Shown in pieces: positions 8,359 to 17,569 of a stretch of DNA of 64,000 bases (position 1 is its first letter; every line of letters begins with the position of its first letter). Location of the stretch: positions 682,001 through 746,000 of the forward strand of contig JAHLLH010000001.1 in assembly GCA_020444265.1 (NCBI GenBank), written 5' to 3'. Made by a program: the position numbers and the translations under genes. Origin of the DNA: a bacterium. Its GTDB lineage: Bacteria; Electryoneota; Electryoneia; Electryoneales; Electryoneaceae. A model generated the notes under the pieces. It was given only the letters and a program-made list of their open reading frames with translations, was not told the origin of the DNA and made no database searches.

Positions 8359-9560
8359 CTGAAACGCAGAAACCGATGAGGATCGGTATAGTCTGCTACC
8401 CGACTCCGGGCGGCAGTGGTGTGGTGGCGGTGGAAGTGGCTCATGCTTTAGCGAAACGAGGGCATGAGGTGCATGTGGTCAGCTATGAGGTTCCGCACCG
8501 CCTAAATACACTTCTGAAAAACATTTACTTCCACAAAGTGGATGTTCCGCAGTACCCTTTGTTTGACTATCCACCTTACAGCCTGGCCCTGGCGACTCAC
8601 CTCGCTGAAGCGATCTGCAGGTTTGACCTCGAAGTCCTCCACATGCACTACGCCATCCCTCACGCTATTTCCGGGTGGCTGGCGAGGAAGATCAGCGGCA
8701 GAAACGACCTTGCCGTGGTCACAACCCTGCACGGTACAGACATCACCATCATCGGGAATGATCCCTCTTACTTGCCTGTGACACGTTTTTCTCTGGACAT
8801 GTGCGATGCGGTCACAGCAGTCTCCAACTGGCTTGAGGGTCGGGTTCACGATGTGCTCGGCTGTACCTGCTGCACGGACATTGTCTACAATTTCGTGGAC
8901 AGTACAGTCTACCGTCCGCACACAACCGAGCTTGGGCAATGGGTACACAACGGGTCAGACGATCCTGTGCTGCTTCATATGTCCAATTTCCGTCCTGTTA
9001 AAAGAGTTCAAGATGTGGTTGAGGTATTCCTGAAGGTCCGCGAGAAGAAACGGGTGAAGCTGCTCATGGTCGGTGATGGCCCTGAACTGCCTGAAGCTCG
9101 GCGACGGATTGAACAATCTCCCTGGGGGGAAGATGTCCGATTCTTGGGAGCACAACCGAATAGTGAGGAGATATTCCCGGCTGCCGACCTCTTCCTCATG
9201 CCTTCTAACGCAGAAAGCTTCGGTCTTGCTGCTCTTGAAGCCCTCGCTTCAGGTGTGCCTGTAATCGGTGCAAATGTCGGTGGATTAACTGAAGTCGTAA
9301 AAGACGGCGAAACTGGCCGGTTATTGCCCGTTGGGGACACCGCTGGCATGGCAGCTGCAGCCCTCGAACTGCTTAACGACCGCCAAACCCTCGAGCAGTA
9401 CTCGAAAGCTGGTCGTGCCGACGCCATCGCTCGATTTTCTCCCGAAGGAACGATCAAGCGGTACGAGGCCATTTACACCAGGGCGCTGAAACGAGTCCTT
9501 GAAGAGGGCCCAAAAGAGAATCCTCCGCATCCGATGAAACCCTGCGAGTCGTTTCTATAG
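8355..9560 (+). CDS. bshA: N-acetyl-alpha-D-glucosaminyl L-malate synthase BshA
   Basis: GT4-family glycosyltransferase joining UDP-GlcNAc to L-malate, the first step in bacillithiol synthesis. It shows the N-terminal loop YPTPGGSGVVAVEVAHAL, the acceptor region VVSYEVPHRL, TTLHGTDITIIG, and the C-terminal donor site AESFGLAALEALASGVPVI with the Ex7E motif. The length of 401 residues carries a short non-conserved tail. It is the last bsh gene; the phosphohexomutase gene starts 72 bp downstream. Confidence 0.95.
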   Translation: MTETQKPMRIGIVCYPTPGGSGVVAVEVAHALAKRGHEVHVVSYEVPHRLNTLLKNIYFHKVDVPQYPLFDYPPYSLALATHLAEAICRFDLEVLHMHYAIPHAISGWLARKISGRNDLAVVTTLHGTDITIIGNDPSYLPVTRFSLDMCDAVTAVSNWLEGRVHDVLGCTCCTDIVYNFVDSTVYRPHTTELGQWVHNGSDDPVLLHMSNFRPVKRVQDVVEVFLKVREKKRVKLLMVGDGPELPEARRRIEQSPWGEDVRFLGAQPNSEEIFPAADLFLMPSNAESFGLAALEALASGVPVIGANVGGLTEVVKDGETGRLLPVGDTAGMAAAALELLNDRQTLEQYSKAGRADAIARFSPEGTIKRYEAIYTRALKRVLEEGPKENPPHPMKPCESFL

Positions 9561-9632
9561 GGCATACAATTCACTGATCCAGGTGCTACCTTCCCGGATA
9601 GCGAGAAGACAACCAAGCAACGAGAGACGTAG

Positions 9633-10988
9633 ATGAACAGCCACATTTTCCGCCAGTATGACATCCGTGGAGTCGTCGAAGAGGATCTGACTCCGGATGT
9701 GGTCGAATTGATTGGTCGTGGTTTCGGGTCCTGGGTACGTGACGAAGGTGGGAGCTCCCTCGCCCTTGGCAGGGATGGCCGTCTGACTGGCCCACAGCTT
9801 CGCGACGCTTTTGTCAAGGGAGCACGGTCCGCTGGAATTGATGTGATCGACGTCGGCATGGTACCAACCCCCGTTCTCTACTTTGCCCTCTACCATCTCA
9901 AGCCCGATGCTGCTGTGCAGATCACCGGTAGCCACAACCCACCTGAATTCAACGGCTTCAAGATGATGATGGGTAAGAATACCGTCTTCGGTGACATGAT
10001 CCAGGACCTTTACAAACGGATTGAGGCTGAGAATTTCACTGATGGCGAGGGTGGGTATAAAGAAGTGCATGTGGTTTCCGACTACATCAACTACATCACC
10101 TCAAACATCACGCTGAAGCGGCCTGTTAACCTCGCACTCGACAGCGGCAATGGGATTGCCGGTGCGGTGGCACCGGACCTCTTTCGCGCATTGGGTTGCA
10201 AACCTGTAGAGCTTTTCAGTGAGGTGGATGGCCTTTTCCCCAACCATCATCCAGACCCGACTGTCGAAGAAAATCTTGTTGACCTGCACAAGGCAGTAAC
10301 CGAGCAGAAGCTCGAATGTGGCGTTGCATTCGATGGTGATGGAGACCGGATTGGCGTGATTGACGATATGGGCACTGTCCTCTGGGGGGATCGCCTCCTC
10401 GCCCTCTTCAGCCGTTATGTGCTTAAAGACTTCCCTGGTGCCACAGTCATCGGCGAAGTAAAGTGCTCAAAAGCGTTGTATGACGATGTCGCCAAGCATG
10501 GTGGCAACCCGCTGATGTGGAAGACAGGCCATTCCTTCCTCAAGGCTAAGCTGCGCGAGACCGATGCAAAGATTGCAGGTGAGATGAGCGGCCACATGTT
10601 CTTCAACGACCGCTATTTCGGCTATGACGATGCGATGTATGCTGCCGTACGTCTTGCTGAAATCATTGCCGATGAGGGACGTCCCCTCTCCGAACTACTC
10701 GCCGACCTTCCGGTTCTTCCGGTCACCCCGGAAATGCGTGTCGATTGCCCGGACGAAATTAAGTTCGATGTGGTCGAAGAGGTGGCGAAGTATTTCAAAA
10801 GTCGCTATGACGTTGTGGACATCGACGGGGTCCGTGTCAACTTCGACAAGGGTTGGGGCCTCGTTCGCGCCAGCAACACCCAGCCGGTTCTTGTAATGCG
10901 TTTTGAAGCCGAAGAGGAAAGCCTGCTCAACGAGTATCGAAACGAAGTCGAGAATGTCGTAGCAGACGTACGGTCCCGTCTCGGTTAA
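9633..10988 (+). CDS. Phosphomannomutase/phosphoglucomutase
   Basis: Alpha-D-phosphohexomutase that interconverts hexose 6- and 1-phosphates. Ser100 in QITGSHNPPEFNG is the phosphorylated catalytic serine. The metal-binding loop DGDGDR is at residues 234-239, the sugar-binding segment GEMSGHMFF follows, and the C-terminal phosphate loop is ASNTQP. Length of 451 residues fits the AlgC/ManB type. It would feed the guanylyltransferase at 2276-3346. hpnC begins 12 bp after its stop, so it is likely co-transcribed with hpnCD. Confidence 0.92.
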   Translation: MNSHIFRQYDIRGVVEEDLTPDVVELIGRGFGSWVRDEGGSSLALGRDGRLTGPQLRDAFVKGARSAGIDVIDVGMVPTPVLYFALYHLKPDAAVQITGSHNPPEFNGFKMMMGKNTVFGDMIQDLYKRIEAENFTDGEGGYKEVHVVSDYINYITSNITLKRPVNLALDSGNGIAGAVAPDLFRALGCKPVELFSEVDGLFPNHHPDPTVEENLVDLHKAVTEQKLECGVAFDGDGDRIGVIDDMGTVLWGDRLLALFSRYVLKDFPGATVIGEVKCSKALYDDVAKHGGNPLMWKTGHSFLKAKLRETDAKIAGEMSGHMFFNDRYFGYDDAMYAAVRLAEIIADEGRPLSELLADLPVLPVTPEMRVDCPDEIKFDVVEEVAKYFKSRYDVVDIDGVRVNFDKGWGLVRASNTQPVLVMRFEAEEESLLNEYRNEVENVVADVRSRLG

Positions 10989-11000
10989 CCGGACTAGGTA

Positions 11001-11858
11001 ATGACTCTCGCTGAAGCCCAGGACTGGTGCAGAACCTACGCGGCCTCGAAACTTGAAAACTTCGAGGTCGTGTCGTTGTTTCTCCCGCGGAATAAACGCA
11101 GCGAGTACCTCGCGCTTTATGCCTTTGCCCGTGGTGCGGATGATCGTGCCGATGATCCGCACCAATCCCTTGAGGATCGTCTTGATGCCCTCCAGAAGTG
11201 GAGAAGCTTCCTTACCGAGCTGTACGATGGTCACTCTCCTACTCATCCCGCCTTCATTGCCCTCAGGCCTGTGATCGAAAAGTATTCCATCGAGCGGGAG
11301 CTGTTTGACAGGATGATCACCGCTTTCGAACAAGACCAGAGCACGATGCGCTACTCCTCTTGGCAGGAGGTTCTGGGCTACACGAGAGGTTCCGCAGACC
11401 CGGTCGGTCGTTGGGTTCTGCGTCTCTACGGCCATTCAGACCCGGAGCTGGATGAGCTATCCGACAAGATTTGTACGGGTCTGCAATTAACCAACTTTAT
11501 TCAGGATGTTTCAGAAGATTATCGCGATCGGGATCGTATCTACCTTCCTCAGCAGGATCTAGAGTTGTTCGACGTCCAGGAGAAGGACTTCGGCAAACCC
11601 GACACACCGGAGAGACTTCGACGACTTCTCGCCTATGAATCCGAACGAGCGGAGCACCTGTTGGACCAGGGCAAAGCTTTGATCGAGAGGGTGCATCCCT
11701 CCTTCCGTCGGCAATTGAGTTTGTTTCACGGAGGAGGCAGGCTGGCCTTGCAGGCCGTTCGTTCTGCACATTACAATGTTGCGTCTGAACCTGTGCATGT
11801 ACGGCCGCTGCATAGAATTGCCTTATTGCTACGTGTCCTTCGAGGGAGAACCCTGTGA
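11001..11858 (+). CDS. hpnC: Squalene synthase HpnC-type (squalene/phytoene synthase family)
   Basis: All-alpha trans-prenyltransferase of 285 residues. HpnC-like features are KLENFEVVSLFLPR near the start, a first Asp-rich motif DDRADD (47-52), and a second D169-VSE-D173 motif inside TNFIQDVSEDY. In HpnCDE pathways HpnC converts presqualene diphosphate to hydroxysqualene. The stop overlaps the hpnD GTG start (GTGA), so the two form a pair. The third gene, the HpnE oxidoreductase, does not follow here. Confidence 0.87.
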   Translation: MTLAEAQDWCRTYAASKLENFEVVSLFLPRNKRSEYLALYAFARGADDRADDPHQSLEDRLDALQKWRSFLTELYDGHSPTHPAFIALRPVIEKYSIERELFDRMITAFEQDQSTMRYSSWQEVLGYTRGSADPVGRWVLRLYGHSDPELDELSDKICTGLQLTNFIQDVSEDYRDRDRIYLPQQDLELFDVQEKDFGKPDTPERLRRLLAYESERAEHLLDQGKALIERVHPSFRRQLSLFHGGGRLALQAVRSAHYNVASEPVHVRPLHRIALLLRVLRGRTL

Positions 11859-12703
11859 GGCATCTGGGGAGTGCATACGGTTACTGTAAGGAAGTGGTGA
11901 AACGGTCTGCTGGAAACTTCTTCCTCGCCTTTCAGCTGCTCCCTCGAACAAAGCGATACGCGATCTACGCGGTCTACGCCTTTTGCCGTGCCGCAGACGA
12001 TGCTGTCGATGAACTCCCTGAACCTTCCCTTCGACGTGCCGCACTCAACATGGTCAAGACCAACCTTGAGCGCGTATATCGTGGCGACCCACGTACCCCA
12101 CTCGAACTTGCATTAGCAGATACTGTTGGACGATACCGTTTAACCAAACGATATTTTGACGACTTGATACTCGGGATGGAAGGTGACATCGGTCCGGTCG
12201 CACTTGACAAAATGAGCGAACTGGACGAGTACTGTTACCGTGCGGCCGGCACAGTAGGCTTGCTCTGCCTCGAAGTCTTTGGTGTGGCGGGAGATGCTGC
12301 ACACAAGTATGGCCTGGCACTTGGCCGAGCGCTTCAATTGACAAATGTGATTCGTGACCTGCGAACCGATGCCTTGATGGGACGCTGCTATGTCCCGCGT
12401 GAGCTACTTGAAGAACATGGGATTACGCGTGAAGACATCGCTGAGGGGCGTGGCGGAAGCGCCTTCGACAAACTTGTCCATTCCCTTATCGCATTGGCAA
12501 AAGCGGCCTACGAGGAGGCGGAACGTCATCGCCCACGCAGCGCAGCAGCTCGTCTCCTGACCAGCGAAGCGATGCGTCGGGTCTACCATGCCTTGCTGCT
12601 GAAAATCGAAGAGGACCCAACCCAGGTTCTCGTCCGTCGTGTCTCGCTGTCACCCTGGCGAAAAGCAGGTGAAGTGATGGCGGCCATCGCCATCGTGCGC
12701 TGA
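11855..12703 (+). CDS. hpnD: Presqualene diphosphate synthase HpnD-type
   Basis: A 282-residue squalene/phytoene synthase family member that condenses two farnesyl diphosphates. It has AGNFFLAFQLLP, the first Asp-rich motif DDAVD (48-52), and the second D168-LRT-D172 followed by ALMGRCYVPRELL, which fits HpnD better than HpnC. The start is GTG, overlapping the hpnC stop. It converges on the DUF554 gene with only 2 bp between stops. It could in principle be a phytoene synthase, but the pairing with HpnC favours squalene or hopanoid synthesis. Confidence 0.87.
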   Translation: MRHLGSAYGYCKEVVKRSAGNFFLAFQLLPRTKRYAIYAVYAFCRAADDAVDELPEPSLRRAALNMVKTNLERVYRGDPRTPLELALADTVGRYRLTKRYFDDLILGMEGDIGPVALDKMSELDEYCYRAAGTVGLLCLEVFGVAGDAAHKYGLALGRALQLTNVIRDLRTDALMGRCYVPRELLEEHGITREDIAEGRGGSAFDKLVHSLIALAKAAYEEAERHRPRSAAARLLTSEAMRRVYHALLLKIEEDPTQVLVRRVSLSPWRKAGEVMAAIAIVR

Positions 12704-12705
12704 TC

Positions 12706-13398
12706 CTACCCGATCCCGATCCACTGGAACAGGTACCAATATCCCACTGCAAACAGCAGGGCGGGCAGGAAATTCAACAGCCTGATCTGTTTGATATCCA
12801 AAAGCTTCAGCGACAATCCTAGCAGCAAGATCCCTCCAACAGCGCTGATCTCATCCACAACGGGTGTCGAGAGGTTGGACGCGACAAATACCCCAACAAA
12901 GGTCCATCCTCCCTGGTAGATCAGGAGCGGTAGCACGCTGAAAAGCACACCCATTCCGAGGGTTGCTGCCAGGGCAACCGAGGCGAAGGCGTCGAGCGCC
13001 GATTTCGCGAGGAGAAGCTCCATCCCTTGCCCCATTCCCTCCTCCATCGCCCCCAAGATGGTTAACGGTCCCATGCAGTAGACAAGAAATGCGGTAACCA
13101 TCCCTTCGGAGAATCGACCATCCCGTATGGAGAAGAGGGCTTTAACACGATCCGCACCACGCTCCACCCAATCCTCAAGCTTGAGAGTTTCTCCCACAAG
13201 GGCCCCGGTCAACACGCTCAAAATCAGGATGAGCGCATTGTGACTTTTTAAAGCCATGCTAACGCCGATGTAGAGAGTGACCAGTCCTAATCCCTGGAAA
13301 GCAATCCGTTGGTGACGTTCCGGCAGGCGACTGTGAATCAGCAGGCCAATAAACCCGCCGATAATCACAGCTGCCGCATTGATCCACGTTCCTGTCAT
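12706..13398 (-). CDS. DUF554 family membrane protein (YqgA-like)
   Basis: About 230 residues, almost entirely hydrophobic, with six or seven predicted membrane spans. It begins MTGTWINAAAVIIGGFIGLLI and contains LSVLTGALVGETLKLEDWVE and TAFLVYCMGPLTILGAMEEG, which are DUF554 landmarks. This family is widespread and lacks a firm function. The ATG at 13398 is preceded by GAGGAG; an upstream in-frame extension (MVVRRRCE) is not conserved and is rejected. It is convergent with hpnD, and its start region faces the phosphatase gene. Confidence 0.88.
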   Translation of the reverse strand: MTGTWINAAAVIIGGFIGLLIHSRLPERHQRIAFQGLGLVTLYIGVSMALKSHNALILILSVLTGALVGETLKLEDWVERGADRVKALFSIRDGRFSEGMVTAFLVYCMGPLTILGAMEEGMGQGMELLLAKSALDAFASVALAATLGMGVLFSVLPLLIYQGGWTFVGVFVASNLSTPVVDEISAVGGILLLGLSLKLLDIKQIRLLNFLPALLFAVGYWYLFQWIGIG

Positions 13399-13526
13399 TT
13401 CACATCTTCTCCTCACCACCAAACGTGCGAAGAAGAAAGTACAACAACGGAGCCCATCTTGCAGGAGATCATGTCAACTTCGTACCCTTTCGCACGAGAC
13501 CATTCTTCACGAGGGCAAATTCGGGC

Positions 13527-14036
13527 ATGGGTTTGTTTCGTCGCACCAGACCACTTGTCGTGATTGTCTGCACGGCAAACATCACTCGCAGCCCCTATTT
13601 CGCAGGGCGGCTTCGTCAGGAGCTGTTGGATGCCGGCATTCCCAAGCGAAACATCCCCGAAATCACCTCAGCGGGAGTTTCTGCTACTGACGGTGTCGCC
13701 GCGCATCCTGTGATGCAAACCGTCGCCCACTTACATGGTTTCAGTCTCGGAGCGCACCAGGCGAAACGATTCGACGAACAACTTGTTCAGGAAGCTGTAC
13801 TCATACTGACGATGGAGCAGGCTCACGCGGATCGAATTCGTTTCGAATATCCCGAGCATGCGGAAAAGGTTTTCACTTTGCTCGAATTTGGAAGAGAGGG
13901 TGAATGGGAAGGACCGTGGGATGTTGAGGATCCGACAGGAGGTGAGGTTGAAGATTTCCAGCAATACGCCAACCTGGCAGATGCGCAGGCGCAACGCATT
14001 CGTCGCTATATCCGCAAGCATGGCAGCCTGATCTAA
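13527..14036 (+). CDS. Low-molecular-weight protein-tyrosine-phosphatase family protein
   Basis: The P-loop CTANITRSP (C-x5-R-S) near residue 14 of the chosen start is the LMW phosphatase / arsenate reductase signature, though the usual CxGNICRS is changed at G and C. Downstream is ILTMEQAHADRI, and the C-terminal DVEDPTGG matches the conserved DP acid region. The ATG at 13527 gives about 169 residues, close to the family norm; a GTG at 13425 would add a non-conserved basic tail. It probably dephosphorylates tyrosine on exopolysaccharide kinases or other proteins; the substrate is unknown. Confidence 0.85.
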   Translation: MGLFRRTRPLVVIVCTANITRSPYFAGRLRQELLDAGIPKRNIPEITSAGVSATDGVAAHPVMQTVAHLHGFSLGAHQAKRFDEQLVQEAVLILTMEQAHADRIRFEYPEHAEKVFTLLEFGREGEWEGPWDVEDPTGGEVEDFQQYANLADAQAQRIRRYIRKHGSLI

Positions 14037-14044
14037 ACAAAACA

Positions 14045-14070
14045 CCCCGGAAACCGCTTCCCGGGGCAAA
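14045..14070 (-). terminator. Rho-independent terminator (for the acyltransferase gene)
   Basis: CCCCGG (14045-14050) pairs with CCGGGG (14061-14066). On the minus strand the hairpin is followed by TGTTTTGTTT. It lies between two convergent genes and suits the minus-strand gene at 14091 best. Confidence 0.65.
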
Positions 14071-14090
14071 GGTATCAGCCAGTCAACCGA

Positions 14091-14948
14091 TCACTTCTCA
14101 GCATCTTCCGGCTTTACTTTTTCCGTTTTTGGTTCAGGAATCGGATGAATGCCATGTCCACTTGCATGCAATTCATCACGTAACGCCCGAATCGCATCGA
14201 CCATCCGTGTCGCGATCTGCTGATAAATATCACGGCTGTCGTTCTGATCATAGAGATCGGTGAGATCCAGTGGTTCGCCAACGATCACTTCGACCCGTTT
14301 CCCGACCCTCAAACGATGTGATCCGATCGGGAGCAAATCCTGGGTGCCCTCATGGTAAACGGGCAGCACTTTCGCCCGCGACTGATACGCAAGCCGACCA
14401 ACCCCAACCTGCCCTTTGCCGATATCGCCGGAACGAGACCGTGTCCCCTCAGGGTAAATATGGACGATGGCATCATCTTGCAGCAGTTCTTTCAAACGGG
14501 TCATCCCCGGCTGAAAGACACCATGACCTCGTGTTAAGGGAATGCACTGAGCCTTTTGCATGAAGAAGCCAATCACCGGCCCGAGGAAAAAGTTTTTCTC
14601 CTCCGGTGCATGCCATGGAAAATTGCGGATGTCAGTGAAGGCATACGGCAGGTACAACAACGAGTCGATGAAGAAATCATCGAACATTGTCAGGTGATTG
14701 CTGACGTACATGTAGGGTCGAGTGGTGCTCTTCAGACGTTCACGGTGGTGGACACGAGTTTTGTTAAAAATCCGCATGTACACCGTGGTAAAGATGGCGA
14801 CCCCCAACTGCACAAGCCAGGAGATCGCCTTGTTGAAGGGACCCTTTGTCCAGCGGCGCATTTTCTGCAGACGAGCTTCTACCTCTTCTGCTGTACGTGC
14901 GAGACGAGGACTACGACCCATCTTTTTAATCGCTGAAAATTTCAGCAT
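14091..14948 (-). CDS. 1-acyl-sn-glycerol-3-phosphate acyltransferase (PlsC family)
   Basis: Membrane-bound acyltransferase of 285 residues in phospholipid synthesis. It has the catalytic NHx4D motif in VSNHLTMFDDFF, and the substrate motif YPEGTRSRSGDIGKG with the EGTR core. A hydrophobic stretch around WLVQLGVAIFTTVYM is the membrane anchor. The C-terminus is charged (EPKTEKVKPEDAEK). Acyl donor and exact acceptor cannot be told; related enzymes also acylate ornithine lipids or other lipids. The ATG has only a weak upstream AGGGAAG. Confidence 0.9.
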   Translation of the reverse strand: MLKFSAIKKMGRSPRLARTAEEVEARLQKMRRWTKGPFNKAISWLVQLGVAIFTTVYMRIFNKTRVHHRERLKSTTRPYMYVSNHLTMFDDFFIDSLLYLPYAFTDIRNFPWHAPEEKNFFLGPVIGFFMQKAQCIPLTRGHGVFQPGMTRLKELLQDDAIVHIYPEGTRSRSGDIGKGQVGVGRLAYQSRAKVLPVYHEGTQDLLPIGSHRLRVGKRVEVIVGEPLDLTDLYDQNDSRDIYQQIATRMVDAIRALRDELHASGHGIHPIPEPKTEKVKPEDAEK

Positions 14949-15014
14949 GGTCCAATCACTTCCCTAATCCCCTGAAGTCCACTTCTTCCCCGTAACCTGC
15001 CGGGCACCCCAATG

Positions 15015-16604
15015 TTACCGAGTCACAATCGAGGCAGATGGATAATAGTGCATTAAGAGGCGTTCGGCATTCCAACCTCGAGCCGCGAGAGCCGCTGCCC
15101 CCAGCTGACAGAGACCTACTCCATGACCCCATCCAATGCCTTCCAGAAGCAGCGTCCCATCCTCGTCGAAGGTGGCTCGAAAGGCGCTGCTTGGCAGGTG
15201 TGAATCAGACAGGAGGCGACGTATTGCAAGTTCTTTACCGACAACGACTTCACCGTCCACGCCAACTACCCGCAGGTAACGAATCCGTCCAGACACTCCT
15301 CGTTCGAGAGGAAGTAGTTGCTTAACAGTTCCGAGTTTACGACCCGTTCGGCGCTCAACCAAGGATTGAAGCTGATTCGGATCAATTCGTCGATTCCAGC
15401 GGTAGAGTTCCTCCATCTCCTTGCAAGATGGAGGGTAAACCTCCGCCGCCGGGTTGCATGCAGCCCACCCCGGCGGGTGATCCAGAAGTTCGTGAATCAG
15501 TTTCTCGGGATCTTTTTTCATCAAGCTTATGGTCGGTTGCTGCTCACCATCCAGGGGCCCGCAAAAGACAGGCTGCATGTAGGAGATGTCTTCCTCGTCC
15601 CAAGCCACATGGTAGTGGTCCGCAATGCCGCCACAGCTTTTGGCATAACGTGCATCGGCAACTCGTCCATCCTTGACCAGCAGTTGCCCACGTACCTTTT
15701 CGAGGGCAGCGCGTGAAGTTTCGCTCTCCCTGCTTGCTCCCTGGTAACACTGGCAATGGTCGTCATGGCAGAGGTCGAATGCTTCACCGTAGTGGTGACG
15801 TCCCCGTGTCGCGAGCACGGTGGATCTCGCTGCGACCGCCTGCGCTGCTAAAGCTTCCACCGGCCAATCGGAACGCATCTCGCTTCCCAGAACTGAAGCC
15901 AGGTACTCATCCAGTTCGAGATCGTTAACGGCTGTCACACCTTCCCCATCGGCAACCAGATCAAGCTGACCACGGAATGGAAGTGTTTCAGTATGATCCC
16001 AATGGAAATCTATTCCGATCCGAATTTCAGCTAGTTCAAAACGAGATGACAGTTGCCTTGGGATACACTGAACCGGAGAAGCGGCTTCGAAAGATTTGCC
16101 AGTTGCATCTGTCAAACGGAGCACGCCCCCAACTGGCCGTTCGAGACGAATCGGATCGGGCCAGAGAAGCTGGTCGGCGAACCGTTTCCATCCTGCCGGT
16201 TTCGCCTCATCGGCCAACAGCGTCTCAAAGAATGCTCGTGCCTGTAGTACGGCTGTCTCACTATCAGATGCCTTCCCGGTAACCACCGACCAACTTTCGG
16301 TTGACAGTTCCCCAACTTCCCCCCAGTTGGCAGGACGTCCAAGCTGAACGAGTTCGCAGGAGAGGCCGTTTGCAGCATATTCTGCGAGAAGTTCCTCTGC
16401 GGCGGTTCGTGTGGAAAAGGTCTGGAGTCTCTGGCCAAAACGTGGCTCACCCGCAGCGACTTCACAGGTGACGGTGTACTCACCTGATTCGACCTGCTGC
16501 CTGGTACCATCTGCGGCACGCAACTCGAACCCACCAGTCAGACGGGTGACGACGGAGGGGCGACAAATCGCCAATCCAATACGGACTCGCTCATCACGGC
16601 TCAT
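15015..16604 (-). CDS. SpoIID/LytB domain protein
   Basis: About 529 residues. The SpoIID domain is clear in the C-terminal two-thirds: VEALAAQAVAARSTVLATRG, a Cys-rich stretch DLCHDDHCQCYQG, and the final GWGHGVGLCQLGA. In Bacillus SpoIID is a lytic transglycosylase; homologues in non-sporulating bacteria are called LytB or amidase enhancers. No signal peptide is visible at the chosen start. The ATG overlaps the upstream protease stop by one base (TGATG), so the two are coupled. No sporulation genes are nearby, so a cell-wall role unrelated to sporulation is likely. Confidence 0.87.
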   Translation of the reverse strand: MSRDERVRIGLAICRPSVVTRLTGGFELRAADGTRQQVESGEYTVTCEVAAGEPRFGQRLQTFSTRTAAEELLAEYAANGLSCELVQLGRPANWGEVGELSTESWSVVTGKASDSETAVLQARAFFETLLADEAKPAGWKRFADQLLWPDPIRLERPVGGVLRLTDATGKSFEAASPVQCIPRQLSSRFELAEIRIGIDFHWDHTETLPFRGQLDLVADGEGVTAVNDLELDEYLASVLGSEMRSDWPVEALAAQAVAARSTVLATRGRHHYGEAFDLCHDDHCQCYQGASRESETSRAALEKVRGQLLVKDGRVADARYAKSCGGIADHYHVAWDEEDISYMQPVFCGPLDGEQQPTISLMKKDPEKLIHELLDHPPGWAACNPAAEVYPPSCKEMEELYRWNRRIDPNQLQSLVERRTGRKLGTVKQLLPLERGVSGRIRYLRVVGVDGEVVVGKELAIRRLLSDSHLPSSAFRATFDEDGTLLLEGIGWGHGVGLCQLGAAALAARGWNAERLLMHYYPSASIVTR

Positions 16605-17569
16605 CAAATGACCTCATTCACTCGAGTCCCAACATCTCCATGCGGGCCATGCCCTCCCAGGCCGAGTCGTTCAGCCTGCCTAAAAAATGACCTCAAGAAT
16701 AGGACCAGCAGGATGATCGCCGGTAACAGGATCAACGGTGAGACATGGTCCCCCATCGAATACCAGCTTGGTTCATCCGTCATCAGGTTTGCAGCAACCA
16801 GGCTTGCAGTATTGTTTGTCGCATGCACAACAATCGAGGGTAAGATTGATTCCGTCCGCCAGGCCATTGCTCCCATGACGGTTGCCATCAAGAGGATAGG
16901 GATCAGCCAGTACACGTTGAAGTGGTAGGCAGCAAAAATCGCACTCGCGGTGAGCACACCGGACGTGACACCTCGTTTCGCTTCGAAGTAACGTTGGAAA
17001 AAACCACGGAACAGCAGTTCTTCTCCGATGGGCGCAATCAAGGCGACCGTCAGCCCCATGGTGAGTACGTCGCCCACACTATTTAATTGGACAAGTTGCT
17101 CGATACCGAGCAGCATATCTTCCGGCATCGGAAGGAACATGTTGACGATTCGGCTGATCTCATCACCGATGATCCCGATTGTCACCCCTACCCCAATCGA
17201 AAGCATCCATAGATTCGTGGGGACAGGATGAATACGGAGATAGGTTCGGATCGAAAGGTCTCTTTTCCTCAGGAAATAGACGGCTGGTACAACCAGCAAC
17301 GCTTGAACCACCATCGCAAGTGCTTTTAACCCAAAAGGCAACGAAGCCAATCCACCTTCCGCCATCGTGGTCAATTCTTCTTCTGTGGGCGGAGTGCCAT
17401 CTGCAGCCATGTACATGTAGCCAACAATCGAAACAACCACAAAGCCTGCAAACAGGATCAGCAACGTCGCCGCGATAACCCGTATCACATCCATCCCACT
17501 AATCGGGTAATGGAGGCCATATGGTTTTTCCTGATTCGACTGATTCGGATCGTTTTGGTCAAACATCAT
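16604..17569 (-). CDS. CPBP family intramembrane metalloprotease
   Basis: A 321-residue membrane protein of the CAAX protease/bacteriocin-processing (Abi) family. The active-site motif EELLFRGFF is at residues 183-191, a later F-x3-H (FAAYHF) carries the second histidine, and HATNN carries the third conserved position. There are several membrane spans before and after. Two adjacent ATGs (17569 and 17566) follow GGGGAG. The start overlaps the RNA methylase stop, and the stop overlaps the SpoIID gene start, making a tight three-gene unit. Substrate unknown. Confidence 0.9.
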   Translation of the reverse strand: MMFDQNDPNQSNQEKPYGLHYPISGMDVIRVIAATLLILFAGFVVVSIVGYMYMAADGTPPTEEELTTMAEGGLASLPFGLKALAMVVQALLVVPAVYFLRKRDLSIRTYLRIHPVPTNLWMLSIGVGVTIGIIGDEISRIVNMFLPMPEDMLLGIEQLVQLNSVGDVLTMGLTVALIAPIGEELLFRGFFQRYFEAKRGVTSGVLTASAIFAAYHFNVYWLIPILLMATVMGAMAWRTESILPSIVVHATNNTASLVAANLMTDEPSWYSMGDHVSPLILLPAIILLVLFLRSFFRQAERLGLGGHGPHGDVGTRVNEVI

